Positions 1 through 7,894 are shown, numbered from the stretch's first letter. The stretch: 64,000 nt of DNA from an uncultured Lactobacillus sp. (GCA_937916845.1 CALFSK010000069.1:80067-144066); one strand, 5' to 3'. Program-made: numbers and translations. Notes: a model not told the origin generated them from the sequence alone.

Positions 1-311
1 TGTTCCGCGGAGATCCGGTAGAACGGGATCAGTTCGGAAACGACCGTTTTGATCACGGCAACTGGTTTCATATCGCCGTTGAATAAAACGTTGTAGTCAC
101 CAGGCTGGGGGATGGCAACTTGTTCATTGGTATAGGTGTCCAATGGGGTGGTCGTTGCGGTTTTAGTCCCAGCTAAGATGGCATCCGTTGCGGCTTGAAC
201 CTCGGCTGGCTTGTTCTGATCGCCGAACCAGCGGGTTTGATAAGAGGCCCCGTTGGTATCGGTCGTTTCAGTATATGCTTTCCATAATTCTTCTGCTGAT
301 TTTGCTGGCAT
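1..311 (-). CDS. ASCH domain protein (partial, C-terminus beyond window)
   Basis: A minus-strand frame opens with ATG at 309-311 and runs off the left edge, giving 103 visible residues. The visible part has the ASCH-fold pattern: an N-terminal helix (AEELWKAYTE), a Trp-Phe-Gly segment, then an AILAGTKTATT motif followed by PQPGDYNVL and a beta strand ending KPVAVIKT. The ASCH fold is PUA-like and is proposed to bind RNA; no specific substrate can be given. It is divergent from the acetyltransferase gene that follows, with about 190 bp between them. Confidence 0.75.
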   Translation of the reverse strand, partial: MPAKSAEELWKAYTETTDTNGASYQTRWFGDQNKPAEVQAATDAILAGTKTATTTPLDTYTNEQVAIPQPGDYNVLFNGDMKPVAVIKTVVSELIPFYRISAE

Positions 312-470
312 AAGCTTCACCTAATTTCAATAAGAATAGTGAACTCATGGTCATGTAACCGAATTCACAACCTAAGTATAGCATGCCATTTCTCAAAACG
401 ACACGGCAGTGACTGCTTTTCATTTAGAAAACGGGCGTTAATCATTACGGCGACTTAACGATTGAAATTT

Positions 471-479
471 TGATATAAT
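471..479 (+). promoter_or_regulatory. Extended -10 promoter element for the acetyltransferase pair
   Basis: TG-n-TATAAT at 471-479 sits 25 bp upstream of the ATG at 505. The -35 region is poor, which fits an extended -10 promoter. A GGGGG ribosome-binding tract lies between it and the start codon. Confidence 0.5.
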
Positions 480-504
480 AAAACTATGAATTGGGGGTAA
501 CGAT

Positions 505-993
505 ATGCAAATTACACCAGTCAAAGTGACTGATTTACCACAAATCATGACCATTGAACGGGCGGGCTTTTCCGACGCTGAAGCGGGGAGTCAAGCGGCT
601 TATCAGGAGCGGATTCAAAAGCTGGGATCGACCTTTTTAGTTGCGCGCGATGGTGATGTGGTTCTGGGCTTCATCGTGGGACCGGCGACAACGGAACGCT
701 ACATTGAAGATGAGATGTTTGCGACGACCCCGACAAACTTAGCGCACGGTGGCCACCAACTAGTCTTTACACTGGCCGTCGCACCAACTGCTCGTCATCA
801 GCATGTCGGTAGTCAATTATTAGCAGCGCTAGAAGCTGACGCCCGTGCAAAGGGTCGGACGAGTTTGTCATTAACGTGTCTAAAACGGCTCGTGCCATTT
901 TACGAGCAGAACGGATTTACGAATCAGGGTGTCGCGGCGTCCAGCCACGCTGACGAAACTTGGTACAATTTAGAGAAAGTCTGGGACAAATAA
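505..993 (+). CDS. GNAT family N-acetyltransferase
   Basis: A 162-residue single-domain GNAT protein, predicted to transfer an acetyl group from acetyl-CoA to an amine. Motif A is seen as the beta4 strand LVFTLAVAP (about 87-95) followed by the pyrophosphate loop RHQHVGSQL (97-105); motif B ends in the typical PFYEQNGF. The spacing and the HADETWY tail resemble arylalkylamine-type acetyltransferases, but the substrate cannot be deduced. ATG 505 follows GGGGGTAACGAT. The stop codon overlaps the start of the next GNAT gene (TAATG), so the two are translationally coupled. Confidence 0.85.
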   Translation: MQITPVKVTDLPQIMTIERAGFSDAEAGSQAAYQERIQKLGSTFLVARDGDVVLGFIVGPATTERYIEDEMFATTPTNLAHGGHQLVFTLAVAPTARHQHVGSQLLAALEADARAKGRTSLSLTCLKRLVPFYEQNGFTNQGVAASSHADETWYNLEKVWDK

Positions 994-1520
994 TGAAATT
1001 ATCAACGCTACAAGCAGAATTGCCTAACTTTAAGATCCGGTTATTAACATTGGAAGACCAAGAAGAATTACTTGCTTTAGAACAGAGTAATCCGGAATAC
1101 CGCCGTTACTTTTCACCAGAACCATTGACTACGGAAGAAGTTCAGCACGATTTAACGGCAACGCCACACACGGTTGCACCGGAACAAAAGCAGGTGTTTG
1201 GCTTTTATTTAGCCAACCGGTTAGTGGCCGTCTTGGACGTGTTGAACCAGTATCCGCAAGAACAATTTTTATTCATTGGACTACTAATGGTTAATCAAGC
1301 TTACCAACGAAAGACGGTCGGCAAAGTCATCATGACCGGTTTAATGCAAGCGGCCATGAAGAGTGGGGTCGCCTGCCTACAACTGACCCGGGTCACAACT
1401 GATACCGGAGTGGAAACCTTCTGGAAAAAGCTTGGCTTTGAGAACGGCGACCAACTCTTTTTGCCACTTAAACACGGCGGTCGGTTACCGGTAACGACGA
1501 TGTCCCGCCTATTAAAATAA
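993..1520 (+). CDS. GNAT family N-acetyltransferase, second of a coupled pair
   Basis: A 175-residue acetyltransferase-like protein. The start at 993 is preferred over the in-frame ATG at 960 because it overlaps the upstream stop in a TAATG junction and gives a normal GNAT N-terminus (MKLSTLQAELPNFKIRLLT). The acetyl-CoA loop is degenerate (AYQRKTVGKVIM, near residues 101-112) but the FWKKLGFE motif is clear near 150. It shares little sequence with its upstream neighbour beyond the fold. Substrate unknown. No convincing terminator follows. Confidence 0.8.
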   Translation: MKLSTLQAELPNFKIRLLTLEDQEELLALEQSNPEYRRYFSPEPLTTEEVQHDLTATPHTVAPEQKQVFGFYLANRLVAVLDVLNQYPQEQFLFIGLLMVNQAYQRKTVGKVIMTGLMQAAMKSGVACLQLTRVTTDTGVETFWKKLGFENGDQLFLPLKHGGRLPVTTMSRLLK

Positions 1521-1622
1521 AAGGGGCAATTCTCATCGAAATTTAGCGTGTCCGGCCACCTAAACTGATGCGATTCGTGTTAAACTCATGATGATCATAT
1601 TATAGAAATGAGGGTAAATACG

Positions 1623-1808
1623 ATGCTTAAACGATGGGGAAAGGCCGATACTGGCATGCTGATTGCAGCGGTTATTTTACTGGCAGTGCTCTTCTACTTT
1701 TTCGAGCTAACTGCCAGCTTAACAACTAGTGTGATTGCCTTTCCGATTAGTTTAGTTGTCCTGATGGGAATCATGGAATACGCCGCTTACGAATTGCGGA
1801 AAAAATAG
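1623..1808 (+). CDS. Small two-TM membrane protein
   Basis: A 61-residue hydrophobic protein. ATG 1623 is chosen because TGAGGGT lies 8 nt upstream; the in-frame ATG at 1608 would overlap that ribosome-binding site. The sequence starts with a basic patch (MLKRWGKAD), then two membrane segments (about 11-29 and 35-54), and ends with a charged tail (YELRKK). No family is recognised. Its stop is followed within 4 nt by structured repeat A and an intrinsic terminator, so its transcript carries that element as its 3' untranslated region. Confidence 0.6.
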   Translation: MLKRWGKADTGMLIAAVILLAVLFYFFELTASLTTSVIAFPISLVVLMGIMEYAAYELRKK

Positions 1809-1811
1809 GCA

Positions 1812-1932
1812 GAGTGGGACAAAGGGCGAATAGCTTGTGAGCATTAACGTGGAATCGGAGTTTATTCCGGGGTTTGGAATAAGCCCCGGTTCCGGGTTAA
1901 GCGGAGCAAACTGCCCTCTTGGCGCACGTTTC
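1812..1932 (+). repeat. Structured repeat family A, copy 1
   Basis: Begins GAGTGGGAC and ends GCGCACGTTTC. It contains a central hairpin: arms 1851-1868 and 1876-1893 (18 nt each) around the loop GGGGTTT. An outer stem (AGGGC with GCCCT) and a TTAAC/GTTAA stem flank it. Most non-Watson-Crick positions in the central arms are G-U on the plus strand. It sits between a stop codon and the terminator at 1939. Related copies are at 22071 and 29174. Confidence 0.8.
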
Positions 1933-1938
1933 AGCTAG

Positions 1939-1987
1939 AAAAATAGCGGTTCAGAAACCAGTTAAAGATTTCTGAACCGCTATTTTT
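1939..1987 (+). terminator. Intrinsic terminator, A/T-flanked 19-bp stem
   Basis: AAAAATAGCGGTTCAGAAA pairs perfectly with its complement ending in TTTTT. The same 19-bp stem occurs at 59548-59599 with a different loop. Confidence 0.9.
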
Positions 1988-2010
1988 GTATGTCTGTACT
2001 TGCTTCCGGC

Positions 2011-2174
2011 GGCTCGTAATGAATGCCGCTATGGGACCGGTGAAAGCCTGAGGAGCGGTCTTTCACCTCGCTTTAATGCTTTGCCCAACCCGCAAATCAT
2101 TAAAGACGTCCGTGGTGTAAACGGGAAGGTTCATCCCGTCAACACCACCTTCACGGCGGCATTCATTACGAGCC
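2011..2174 (+). repeat. Structured repeat family B, copy 1
   Basis: Outer arms 2011-2029 and 2156-2174 are a perfect 19-bp inverted repeat. Inside are three more stems: GGTGAAAG/CTTTCACC, CTTTAATG/CATTAAAG and a GTGGTGT...ACACCAC stem with an inner ACGGG/CCCGT. Between them lie the blocks GGGACCGG, CCTGAGGAGCGGT and CGTCCGTGG shared with copies at 34942, 47232 and 53268. The outer stem sequence differs completely from the other copies while pairing is kept. Confidence 0.8.
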
Positions 2175-2239
2175 ACCTGCAGCCTGATTGAGCGTACTAA
2201 GGTGGGAAGTTTTTTCGAAAAGCGTAATTATATTAAATG

Positions 2240-2407
2240 TTAGGAATGTGGCCACGTGCCATCATCAAATGTCCAGATGATATCTGTTTTAGTTTTAATG
2301 TCTGTTTGGTACCACATTTCACCGTCATCAGGAATCACGTCTTTATCGTAACCGCCGTTAGGATTTTCAATGGTGCTAAATATTGCCCGCCGTTCTTTAT
2401 AAAACTC
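2240..2407 (-). pseudogene. 5'-truncated gene remnant
   Basis: Between repeat B and the GntR operon a minus-strand frame of 55 codons stays open from an in-frame stop at 2408-2410 down to TAA at 2240-2242. It reads ...NPNGGYDKDVIPDDGEMWY... and ends TFDDGTWPHS. The acidic, Trp/Tyr-rich composition looks like a real protein C-terminus, but there is no start codon or ribosome-binding site at its upstream end. The best reading is the 3' end of a deleted gene. The family is not recognised. Confidence 0.4.
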
Positions 2408-2438
2408 TTAAGGTTAGTTGCATTTAACCGTACTACGC

Positions 2439-2464
2439 TGTACTATTTACTGATAACTAGTACA
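2439..2464. promoter_or_regulatory. Probable operator of the GntR regulator
   Basis: TGTACTA-N12-TAGTACA, a perfect 7-bp inverted repeat, lies 30 bp upstream of the GntR start. YtrA-type regulators bind palindromes of this size in front of their own operon. Binding is inferred. Confidence 0.55.
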
Positions 2465-2494
2465 GTACCATACAGTGAAAGAGGTAGCGGCCCT

Positions 2495-2854
2495 ATGCAG
2501 ATTGATCATGTCAGCGGCCAACCGTACTACGCCCAGCTCGTTGAGGGTGTTAAGCAAGATATTGAACACGGTATTTTACAAGTGGACGACCAGCTGCCGT
2601 CCGTTCGTGAAATGGCCCGCCAACATTTGCTTAATCCTAATACGGTCAGCAAAGCGTACAAACAGTTGGAAGCCCAACAAGTTATTCGCACGGTGCCGGG
2701 CAAAGGAACTTACGTTAACGCCTTTAACCCGACCTCAGTGCGCACCGAGTTACAAAAGAGGTTACAACAGATCGTCAGTCAGGCCCAAGAAGCGGGGATT
2801 AGCTTCAATGAAATGCGGGGCTGGCTCGACCAGATGGAAGGAACGACGTTATGA
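2495..2854 (+). CDS. GntR family (YtrA subfamily) transcriptional regulator
   Basis: A 119-residue protein consisting of one GntR winged helix-turn-helix (LPSVREMARQHLLNPNTVSKAY, about residues 34-55, then the wing GKGTYV) and a short C-terminal dimerisation helix. The small size and position ahead of an ABC transporter define the YtrA subfamily, which represses its own operon until an envelope or antibiotic stress signal appears. ATG 2495 has GAAAGAGGT upstream; the frame is open further 5' but without another ribosome-binding site. Its stop overlaps the ATPase start (ATGA). Confidence 0.9.
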   Translation: MQIDHVSGQPYYAQLVEGVKQDIEHGILQVDDQLPSVREMARQHLLNPNTVSKAYKQLEAQQVIRTVPGKGTYVNAFNPTSVRTELQKRLQQIVSQAQEAGISFNEMRGWLDQMEGTTL

Positions 2855-3744
2855 GTTTAGTCATTAATAAGTTAAGCAAGGAAATTGACCAGCATCCAAC
2901 CCTTGATAGCATCAGCTTCACGGTGCAACCGGGTCAAATCATCGGTGTCATTGGTCGAAACGGTGTTGGGAAAACGACGCTATTTCGGACGATCAACGGT
3001 CAATATTTAGCCGATAACGGCAACGTAACGGTTGATGGTCAAGTCTTGGCAGAACACCCAGAGTTAAAAACGGCGCTATGTTTTATTGACCCGTTAGCAA
3101 ACTTTTTCCGGGGCGCCACGATTAAACAGATTCAGAGTTACTACCAGGCGGCGTATCCCCACTTTGATGCGAAGAAGTTCGAATCGTTACTGAAACGTTA
3201 CCATTTAATGGGCAACCAAAAGTTACGGCACTTTTCGAAGGGGACCTTTGGCCTATTTACCATTATCTTAAGTGTGGCAACGAATGCGCCGTACCTTTTC
3301 TTGGACGAACCACTCGACGGGTTAGACGTTTTGATTCGGAAAAACATCCTCAGTATTTTGATTGAAGAAGTCGCTGGGGGGAAGCGGTCGATTTTAATTG
3401 CGTCACATAACTTAGTCGAATTAGAAGGTGTGATCGACCGGGCGTTAATGCTTAAAGATGGACAAGTCGTCAACGATTACCAGCTCGAAGATATGCGGAG
3501 CCAAGCCCGCAAGATTCAGTTAGTTTATCGGGATAAAAAAGTACCGGAATTACTGCGGCAAGCGGGTCGGGTCGTTCACGTTTCGGGACGGGTCATCGTC
3601 GTAGTCTTTGAAAATTACACGGAAAAATTGCGGGAACAATTGGCTGCGACTCAGCCGGTCTTTCAAGAGGAATTACCGCTTTCGTTAACGGACCTATTTA
3701 TGGCCAATTTAACGGATGAAGCGGACTACGAGTTATTATCATAG
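2851..3744 (+). CDS. ABC transporter ATP-binding protein
   Basis: A 297-residue ATPase. Walker A is GRNGVGKTT (35-43) and Walker B is YLFLDEPLDGLD. The signature motif is unusual: FSKGTFGLF in place of LSGGQ, as in YtrB/EcsA-like exporters of the GntR-linked group. The C-terminal ~80 residues lie beyond the nucleotide-binding core. It starts inside the GntR stop codon and is followed after 13 bp by the permease. Together they form a probable exporter or envelope-stress module; the substrate is unknown. Confidence 0.9.
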   Translation: MSLVINKLSKEIDQHPTLDSISFTVQPGQIIGVIGRNGVGKTTLFRTINGQYLADNGNVTVDGQVLAEHPELKTALCFIDPLANFFRGATIKQIQSYYQAAYPHFDAKKFESLLKRYHLMGNQKLRHFSKGTFGLFTIILSVATNAPYLFLDEPLDGLDVLIRKNILSILIEEVAGGKRSILIASHNLVELEGVIDRALMLKDGQVVNDYQLEDMRSQARKIQLVYRDKKVPELLRQAGRVVHVSGRVIVVVFENYTEKLREQLAATQPVFQEELPLSLTDLFMANLTDEADYELLS

Positions 3745-3757
3745 GGGTGAATGAGGA

Positions 3758-4759
3758 ATGTCAAATCAAAAATTAAGACGGTTACTGTGGCGGCATTACC
3801 GTATTTGGTTGTTAACGGCAGTTATTGTGCTGATTGCGGCTGGACTAAAAGAAGGCATGAGCGTTGTCAATCAACCTAATATTTACGTACATCCGGGAGC
3901 CTTTACCTTGGAAGAAGGCGGCGTGTTAAGAATGTTCGTCGCCGTTATCGTCTATTTTGTGCTTGGACTAACCATGTATTTGCACGATAACTGGACGAAC
4001 TTTAACTACTATCTGTTTGCTTTGCCCGTTGTTCGGCGACGAATCTACCGGCAAAAGATTGGGTTGATGGTTACAGCGGTGACAGTTGGCTATATCCTGA
4101 TGCAAGGCGTTTACTTTATCGCGATTCAAGCTGTTTTAGCCAAACGGCACGCCTACTTTGTGTGGGGGAATTCTTGGCGGGTTGAACTGTCACGACTAAT
4201 TCTACTACTGGTTCTAATGATGATTGGGACAACGTTTGGCTTGTGGGTCGGTCACATTTTTGCAAGCGTCTTTGCTGGAATCGTCTTCTCCCTCAGTATG
4301 ATTTTTGCATATAACGGTCTGATTAATTTGTTATCCGGTATCTCGGGGATGCAATATCGTCAGCTGGATATTTTAAATCAGCTGGATTCAGGCAGTTGGC
4401 TTGAATTGGGGGCTGCAATCGTTGCGGGTGTCGTGTTTGGTGGTTTCTTATACTGGCTAAATGGCTGGGGCTTTGATCACCTATCATTAGAAGATAGTCG
4501 TGAGTTTTTCCGCTTTCCGGAGTTACGTTCCGCCGTTTTATGGTTTTCTATTATTTATTTAATTATTGCGACTAGTTGTTCGGAATTTGGTCTGGAAATT
4601 CTGGGGTTAATCACGGATAATTACCGTGAGAATATGCCACTGGGAACGGGTATTATTATGGGATTAGTGATCGGCTATTTGACCTGGAGTTTAGGTCGGT
4701 GGTTCTTGTATCGTCCCGATAAGTTTCGGGATGTATGGACGTTTAAAAAACTAAGTTAA
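3758..4759 (+). CDS. ABC transporter permease (ABC-2-like membrane protein)
   Basis: A 333-residue polytopic membrane protein with about eight hydrophobic segments. They include a first TM at 14-28, pairs around 55-75 and 100-125, a cluster at 150-195 and two near the C-terminus (263-280, 297-315). A large extracytoplasmic loop after TM1 contains NIYVHPGAFTLEEGG. It follows the ATPase by 13 bp with the ribosome-binding site GGGGTGAATGAGG, and is its likely membrane partner. Confidence 0.8.
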   Translation: MSNQKLRRLLWRHYRIWLLTAVIVLIAAGLKEGMSVVNQPNIYVHPGAFTLEEGGVLRMFVAVIVYFVLGLTMYLHDNWTNFNYYLFALPVVRRRIYRQKIGLMVTAVTVGYILMQGVYFIAIQAVLAKRHAYFVWGNSWRVELSRLILLLVLMMIGTTFGLWVGHIFASVFAGIVFSLSMIFAYNGLINLLSGISGMQYRQLDILNQLDSGSWLELGAAIVAGVVFGGFLYWLNGWGFDHLSLEDSREFFRFPELRSAVLWFSIIYLIIATSCSEFGLEILGLITDNYRENMPLGTGIIMGLVIGYLTWSLGRWFLYRPDKFRDVWTFKKLS

Positions 4760-4809
4760 GGTTACAGAGGCTTAGCCGCCTTCTGTGCACTCAAATTAGG
4801 AGGGACATC

Positions 4810-5025
4810 ATGCGAATGCATCGTTCGGTTTGTGGGATGATATGGCTCAGCGCCATTCTATGTTTTATTTTAAAGATAGCGATTGGGGTGCGGGTAGACG
4901 CCGATGGATTGTTGGTGGAACCATTCTTTCTACTACCACTGGGGTACGGGTTACTTGCGTTAGCCATCGTGACGACCATTGTTTTAGCCGTGCAACGCTG
5001 GCGCCAACGTGCCCATCATAATTAG
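4810..5025 (+). CDS. DUF3955-type small membrane protein
   Basis: A 71-residue protein with two membrane helices (about 9-27 and 43-62) linked by the characteristic loop GVRVDADGLLVEPFFLLPLG, which matches the pattern known for DUF3955 proteins. ATG 4810 follows a strong AGGAGGG. It lies 50 bp after the permease and before a terminator, so it is probably the last gene of the GntR-ABC operon. Function unknown. Confidence 0.75.
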   Translation: MRMHRSVCGMIWLSAILCFILKIAIGVRVDADGLLVEPFFLLPLGYGLLALAIVTTIVLAVQRWRQRAHHN

Positions 5026-5112
5026 AGGCTGAAAGATTAAATTGGTCACTTCGGCGGGTGGAACTGGTGTGCTATCAGCGCCAACCGGATTAGGTAATAA
5101 TCGAATAACACT

Positions 5113-5160
5113 AAAAACCGCCTGAGTTGTCAGCTGTACTGACACACTCAGGCGGTTTTG
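5113..5160 (+). terminator. Intrinsic terminator
   Basis: AAAACCGCCTGAG pairs with CTCAGGCGGTTTT around a small internal hairpin. The A-run on the left means it could also work for the convergent minus-strand gene. Confidence 0.85.
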
Positions 5161-5191
5161 TTAGCGGCAAATTCTAGTTATCTATGAAGGA

Positions 5192-6562
5192 TTAACGAAT
5201 CTTATCAAGGCGTTTTGCAACGGTCTTGATGTTTAACAAGTCCCAGTCTTCCAAGTTATGTGAAATGGAGTTATGACCCCAAGTCCCGCAACCTAGCGTT
5301 AGGGAAGGTGCAACGTTATCGTACTTGAAACCAATGGCCCCCTGTGAAGAAGGAACGTTGATCAAAGCCCGGCAAGCCGTCATTTCAAGCGCAAATTGGT
5401 TCATGACCTTTTCATCAGTCGTGTGAAGCGTTGCCGTGTGACCTAAGCCACCCAAGGAAAGGCTCCGCTTCATTAAGTTGAAGCCGTTTTGCGTATCTTT
5501 AGCGTGAACGACCGCCAGAACGGGCGATAACTTTTCACGTGAAAAGACTTGGTCGCCACCGATATCTGGAATTTCAACGGCTAAGACCTTAGTGTCAACG
5601 GGAACATCGAAACCGGCCCACTGTGCAATCTGCCAAGGGGTCTGGCCCGCAACTTTCGGGTTAACGGCCTGTTTTTCTAAGTTCATGACGGTACTTTCAA
5701 GTGTTTTGAAGTTATCGGGACCAACGAAGTAAACCCCGTTGTGACTGAGTTCGGATTTAACTTGATCGTAAATGCTGTCATCAACGATTAAGTTAGATTC
5801 AGACGCACAGATCATCCCGTTATCAAATGACTTGGAAATAATAACGTCACTAACGGCTTGCTTAACGTTCGCTGTTTTTTCGATGAAACATGGGACGTTA
5901 CCGGGGCCAACGCCTAAGGCTGGTTTCCCGGTTGAGTAGGCCGTCTTAACCATGCCGGCACCACCGGTAGCGATAATCGTTGCCACACCTTTATGGTTCA
6001 TTAGGGTGTTGGTGGCTTCTAAGCTAGGTTCTTTGATCCATTGAATCCAATCTTTAGGCGCACCCGCAGCTTCAGCGGCGTCACGGATGATGCGTCCAGT
6101 TTCAACACAAGACTTTTGTGCAAAGGGGTGGAATCCAAAGATGATTGGGTTACGCGTCTTCAACGCAAGCATGGCGTTAAAGATAACGGTCGATGTTGGG
6201 TTCGTCACTGGTGTAACGCCGGCAATAATCCCAACGGGTTCAGCGACTTTGGTAATGCCACTGACGGGATCGTCGTTGATGATGCCAACGGTTTTATCAT
6301 CTTTAATATAGTTATAGATATTTTTAGCGGCAAAATCATTTTTAGCGACTTTATCACGGTAGTTCCCACGACCAGTTTCTTCCACAGCCATGGCAGCTAA
6401 CATTCCCCGTGCTGCGTGGGCGGCGTGCGCCATGGCAGTAACGGCTTTATCAATCTGATCCTGGTCCATGACTTCCAAGCGGTTGGCAGCCAAAGAGGCG
6501 TTTAACACAAGCCGATCAATTGATTGTTTAACTTCAGTTTTTTCATCAATTTCTTTCAACAT
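5192..6562 (-). CDS. acdH: Acetaldehyde dehydrogenase (acylating), CoA-dependent
   Basis: A 456-residue aldehyde dehydrogenase of the CoA-acylating type (EC 1.2.1.10), reversibly reducing acetyl-CoA to acetaldehyde with NADH. It matches the N-terminal half of AdhE, but the C-terminal iron alcohol dehydrogenase half is absent, so it is stand-alone rather than a truncated AdhE. The catalytic Cys is C252 in FDNGMICASESN. ATG at 6560-6562 follows AGGAGGAATCC. It is divergent from the aldolase gene, with a promoter, a Rex-like site overlapping the likely start point and a cre site upstream. This fits redox and carbon-catabolite control. The symbol follows L. plantarum usage from memory. Confidence 0.9.
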   Translation of the reverse strand: MLKEIDEKTEVKQSIDRLVLNASLAANRLEVMDQDQIDKAVTAMAHAAHAARGMLAAMAVEETGRGNYRDKVAKNDFAAKNIYNYIKDDKTVGIINDDPVSGITKVAEPVGIIAGVTPVTNPTSTVIFNAMLALKTRNPIIFGFHPFAQKSCVETGRIIRDAAEAAGAPKDWIQWIKEPSLEATNTLMNHKGVATIIATGGAGMVKTAYSTGKPALGVGPGNVPCFIEKTANVKQAVSDVIISKSFDNGMICASESNLIVDDSIYDQVKSELSHNGVYFVGPDNFKTLESTVMNLEKQAVNPKVAGQTPWQIAQWAGFDVPVDTKVLAVEIPDIGGDQVFSREKLSPVLAVVHAKDTQNGFNLMKRSLSLGGLGHTATLHTTDEKVMNQFALEMTACRALINVPSSQGAIGFKYDNVAPSLTLGCGTWGHNSISHNLEDWDLLNIKTVAKRLDKIR

Positions 6563-6590
6563 CGAGGATTCCTCCTAAGCAATACAGTAC

Positions 6591-6608
6591 TTGTTGTTTA
6601 TTTCACAA
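6591..6608 (-). promoter_or_regulatory. Rex-like site at the acdH promoter
   Basis: TTGTTGTTTATTTCACAA matches 11 of 14 defined positions of TTGTGAA-N4-TTCACAA; the right half is perfect. It covers the region just downstream of the minus-strand -10 box. Two more TTCACAA half-sites lie at 6628-6634 and 6762-6768. NADH-responsive Rex control is inferred. Confidence 0.4.
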
Positions 6609-6613
6609 TCCCT

Positions 6614-6641
6614 ATTATAAACACTTCTTCACAAATGTAAA
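6614..6641 (-). promoter_or_regulatory. acdH promoter
   Basis: Minus-strand TTTACA (6636-6641) - 16 bp - TATAAT (6614-6619), about 55 bp ahead of the acdH start codon. Confidence 0.65.
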
Positions 6642-6717
6642 TACCCCGGATTGATTTCATTTATAATTTATACTATTGCGGTAATACCGGTGTATAAGGA
6701 CTATATAATGAAATACT

Positions 6718-6731
6718 AGAAAGCGTTTACA
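6718..6731. promoter_or_regulatory. cre site (CcpA)
   Basis: AGAAAGCGTTTACA fits the degenerate cre pattern WGNAANCGNWNNCA at every position. It lies 77 bp upstream of the acdH -35 box and more than 200 bp upstream of the aldolase promoter, so acdH is the likelier target. Confidence 0.65.
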
Positions 6732-7011
6732 TTATTGATACTACGGCAATTAGTTATTTTTTTCACAAATGATTTTGAGCTGAACTAAAACTAACAAAAG
6801 TTAGGACATAAAGATGGTGGTATGAGCTAAAGTTTTAATTTAGGCCGGTACTGGAAAGGCTTACATCAAAAAGTGGGCCAACTTACCGGTATTGTGGGAA
6901 TTGTATTGGGTAATAAATATCGCAAATCGGTTATCACTGCTAAGTAAAGTGTGCTAAAATGAATGTGATTCAAAAATCGTATCTCTTAATTAACCTAGGA
7001 GGGTTATTTTT

Positions 7012-7875
7012 ATGTCATTTGTAAATGCTGTTGATATGACACAAGACGCATACAAGAACCATTACGCTATTGGTGCGTTTAACACTAACAACCTTGAATG
7101 GACTCGCTGCATCTTAAAGGGTGCGCAAGACACTAACACCCCAGTTATTCTTCAAGTTTCCATGGGCGCTGCTAAATACATGGGTGGCTACAAGTTGGTC
7201 ATGGACTTAGTTGCTGATGAAATGGAAAGCATGAACATCACTGTTCCTGTTGTTATGCATTTAGACCATGGTAACTACGAAGCTGCCAAGGAATGTATCG
7301 AAGTTGGTTTCTCATCAGTTATGTTTGATGGCCATGACTTACCATTTGCCGAAAACTTAGAAAAGACTAAGGAAATCGTCAAATTAGCTCATGCTAAAGG
7401 CATCTCTGTTGAAGCCGAAGTTGGTTCAATTGGCGGTGAAGAAGACGGTATCATCGGTGAAGGTGAATTAGCATCTGTTGAAGAAGCTAAGACTTTAGCT
7501 GCTACTGGTATCGACATTTTAGCTGCTGGGATTGGTAACATCCATGGTAAGTACCCAGAAAACTGGACTGGCTTACATTTCGATCGTTTACAAGAAATCT
7601 CAGACGCTGTTAAGATGCCATTAGTTCTTCATGGTGGTTCTGGTATTCCTAAGGACCAAATCGTTAAGGCTGTTGAAATGGGTATCAGCAAGGTTAACGT
7701 TAACACCGAAAACCAAGTTGCTTTCGCTAACGCTACCCGTGCCTACATCGAATCTGGCGCAGACCAAATCGGTAAGGGCTACGATCCTCGTAAATTATTA
7801 GCACCTGGTAAGAAAGCCATCGTTGATGTTATTACATCACGTATCGGCTGGTTCGAAACTCCAGCAGTTAAATAA
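7012..7875 (+). CDS. fba: Class II fructose-1,6-bisphosphate aldolase
   Basis: A 287-residue zinc aldolase that splits fructose 1,6-bisphosphate into dihydroxyacetone phosphate and glyceraldehyde 3-phosphate. Metal and catalytic motifs are present: MHLDHG (82-87), GNIHGKYP and VLHGGSGIP; NVNTENQ is the phosphate-loop region. Length is normal. Codon choice is strongly biased (nearly all GGT, AAC, GAA, TTA), as in very highly expressed genes and unlike its neighbours. ATG 7012 follows TAGGAGGG. The extended -10 TGC-TAAAAT (6952-6960) is the probable promoter. A terminator follows, so it is monocistronic. Confidence 0.97.
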   Translation: MSFVNAVDMTQDAYKNHYAIGAFNTNNLEWTRCILKGAQDTNTPVILQVSMGAAKYMGGYKLVMDLVADEMESMNITVPVVMHLDHGNYEAAKECIEVGFSSVMFDGHDLPFAENLEKTKEIVKLAHAKGISVEAEVGSIGGEEDGIIGEGELASVEEAKTLAATGIDILAAGIGNIHGKYPENWTGLHFDRLQEISDAVKMPLVLHGGSGIPKDQIVKAVEMGISKVNVNTENQVAFANATRAYIESGADQIGKGYDPRKLLAPGKKAIVDVITSRIGWFETPAVK

Positions 7876-7894
7876 TTGGATTTTTGACTCAAAG

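Noticed and set aside
2000-2191. Open frame of 63 codons
   Set aside because: It lies inside repeat B; palindromic GC-rich repeats give chance open frames. The same reason excludes frames at 46995-47204, 47268-47486 and 53270-53467.
2475-2867. Second protein overlapping gntR in another frame
   Set aside because: The frame gives no recognisable domain, while the overlapping GntR frame has a complete family signature and its own ribosome-binding site.
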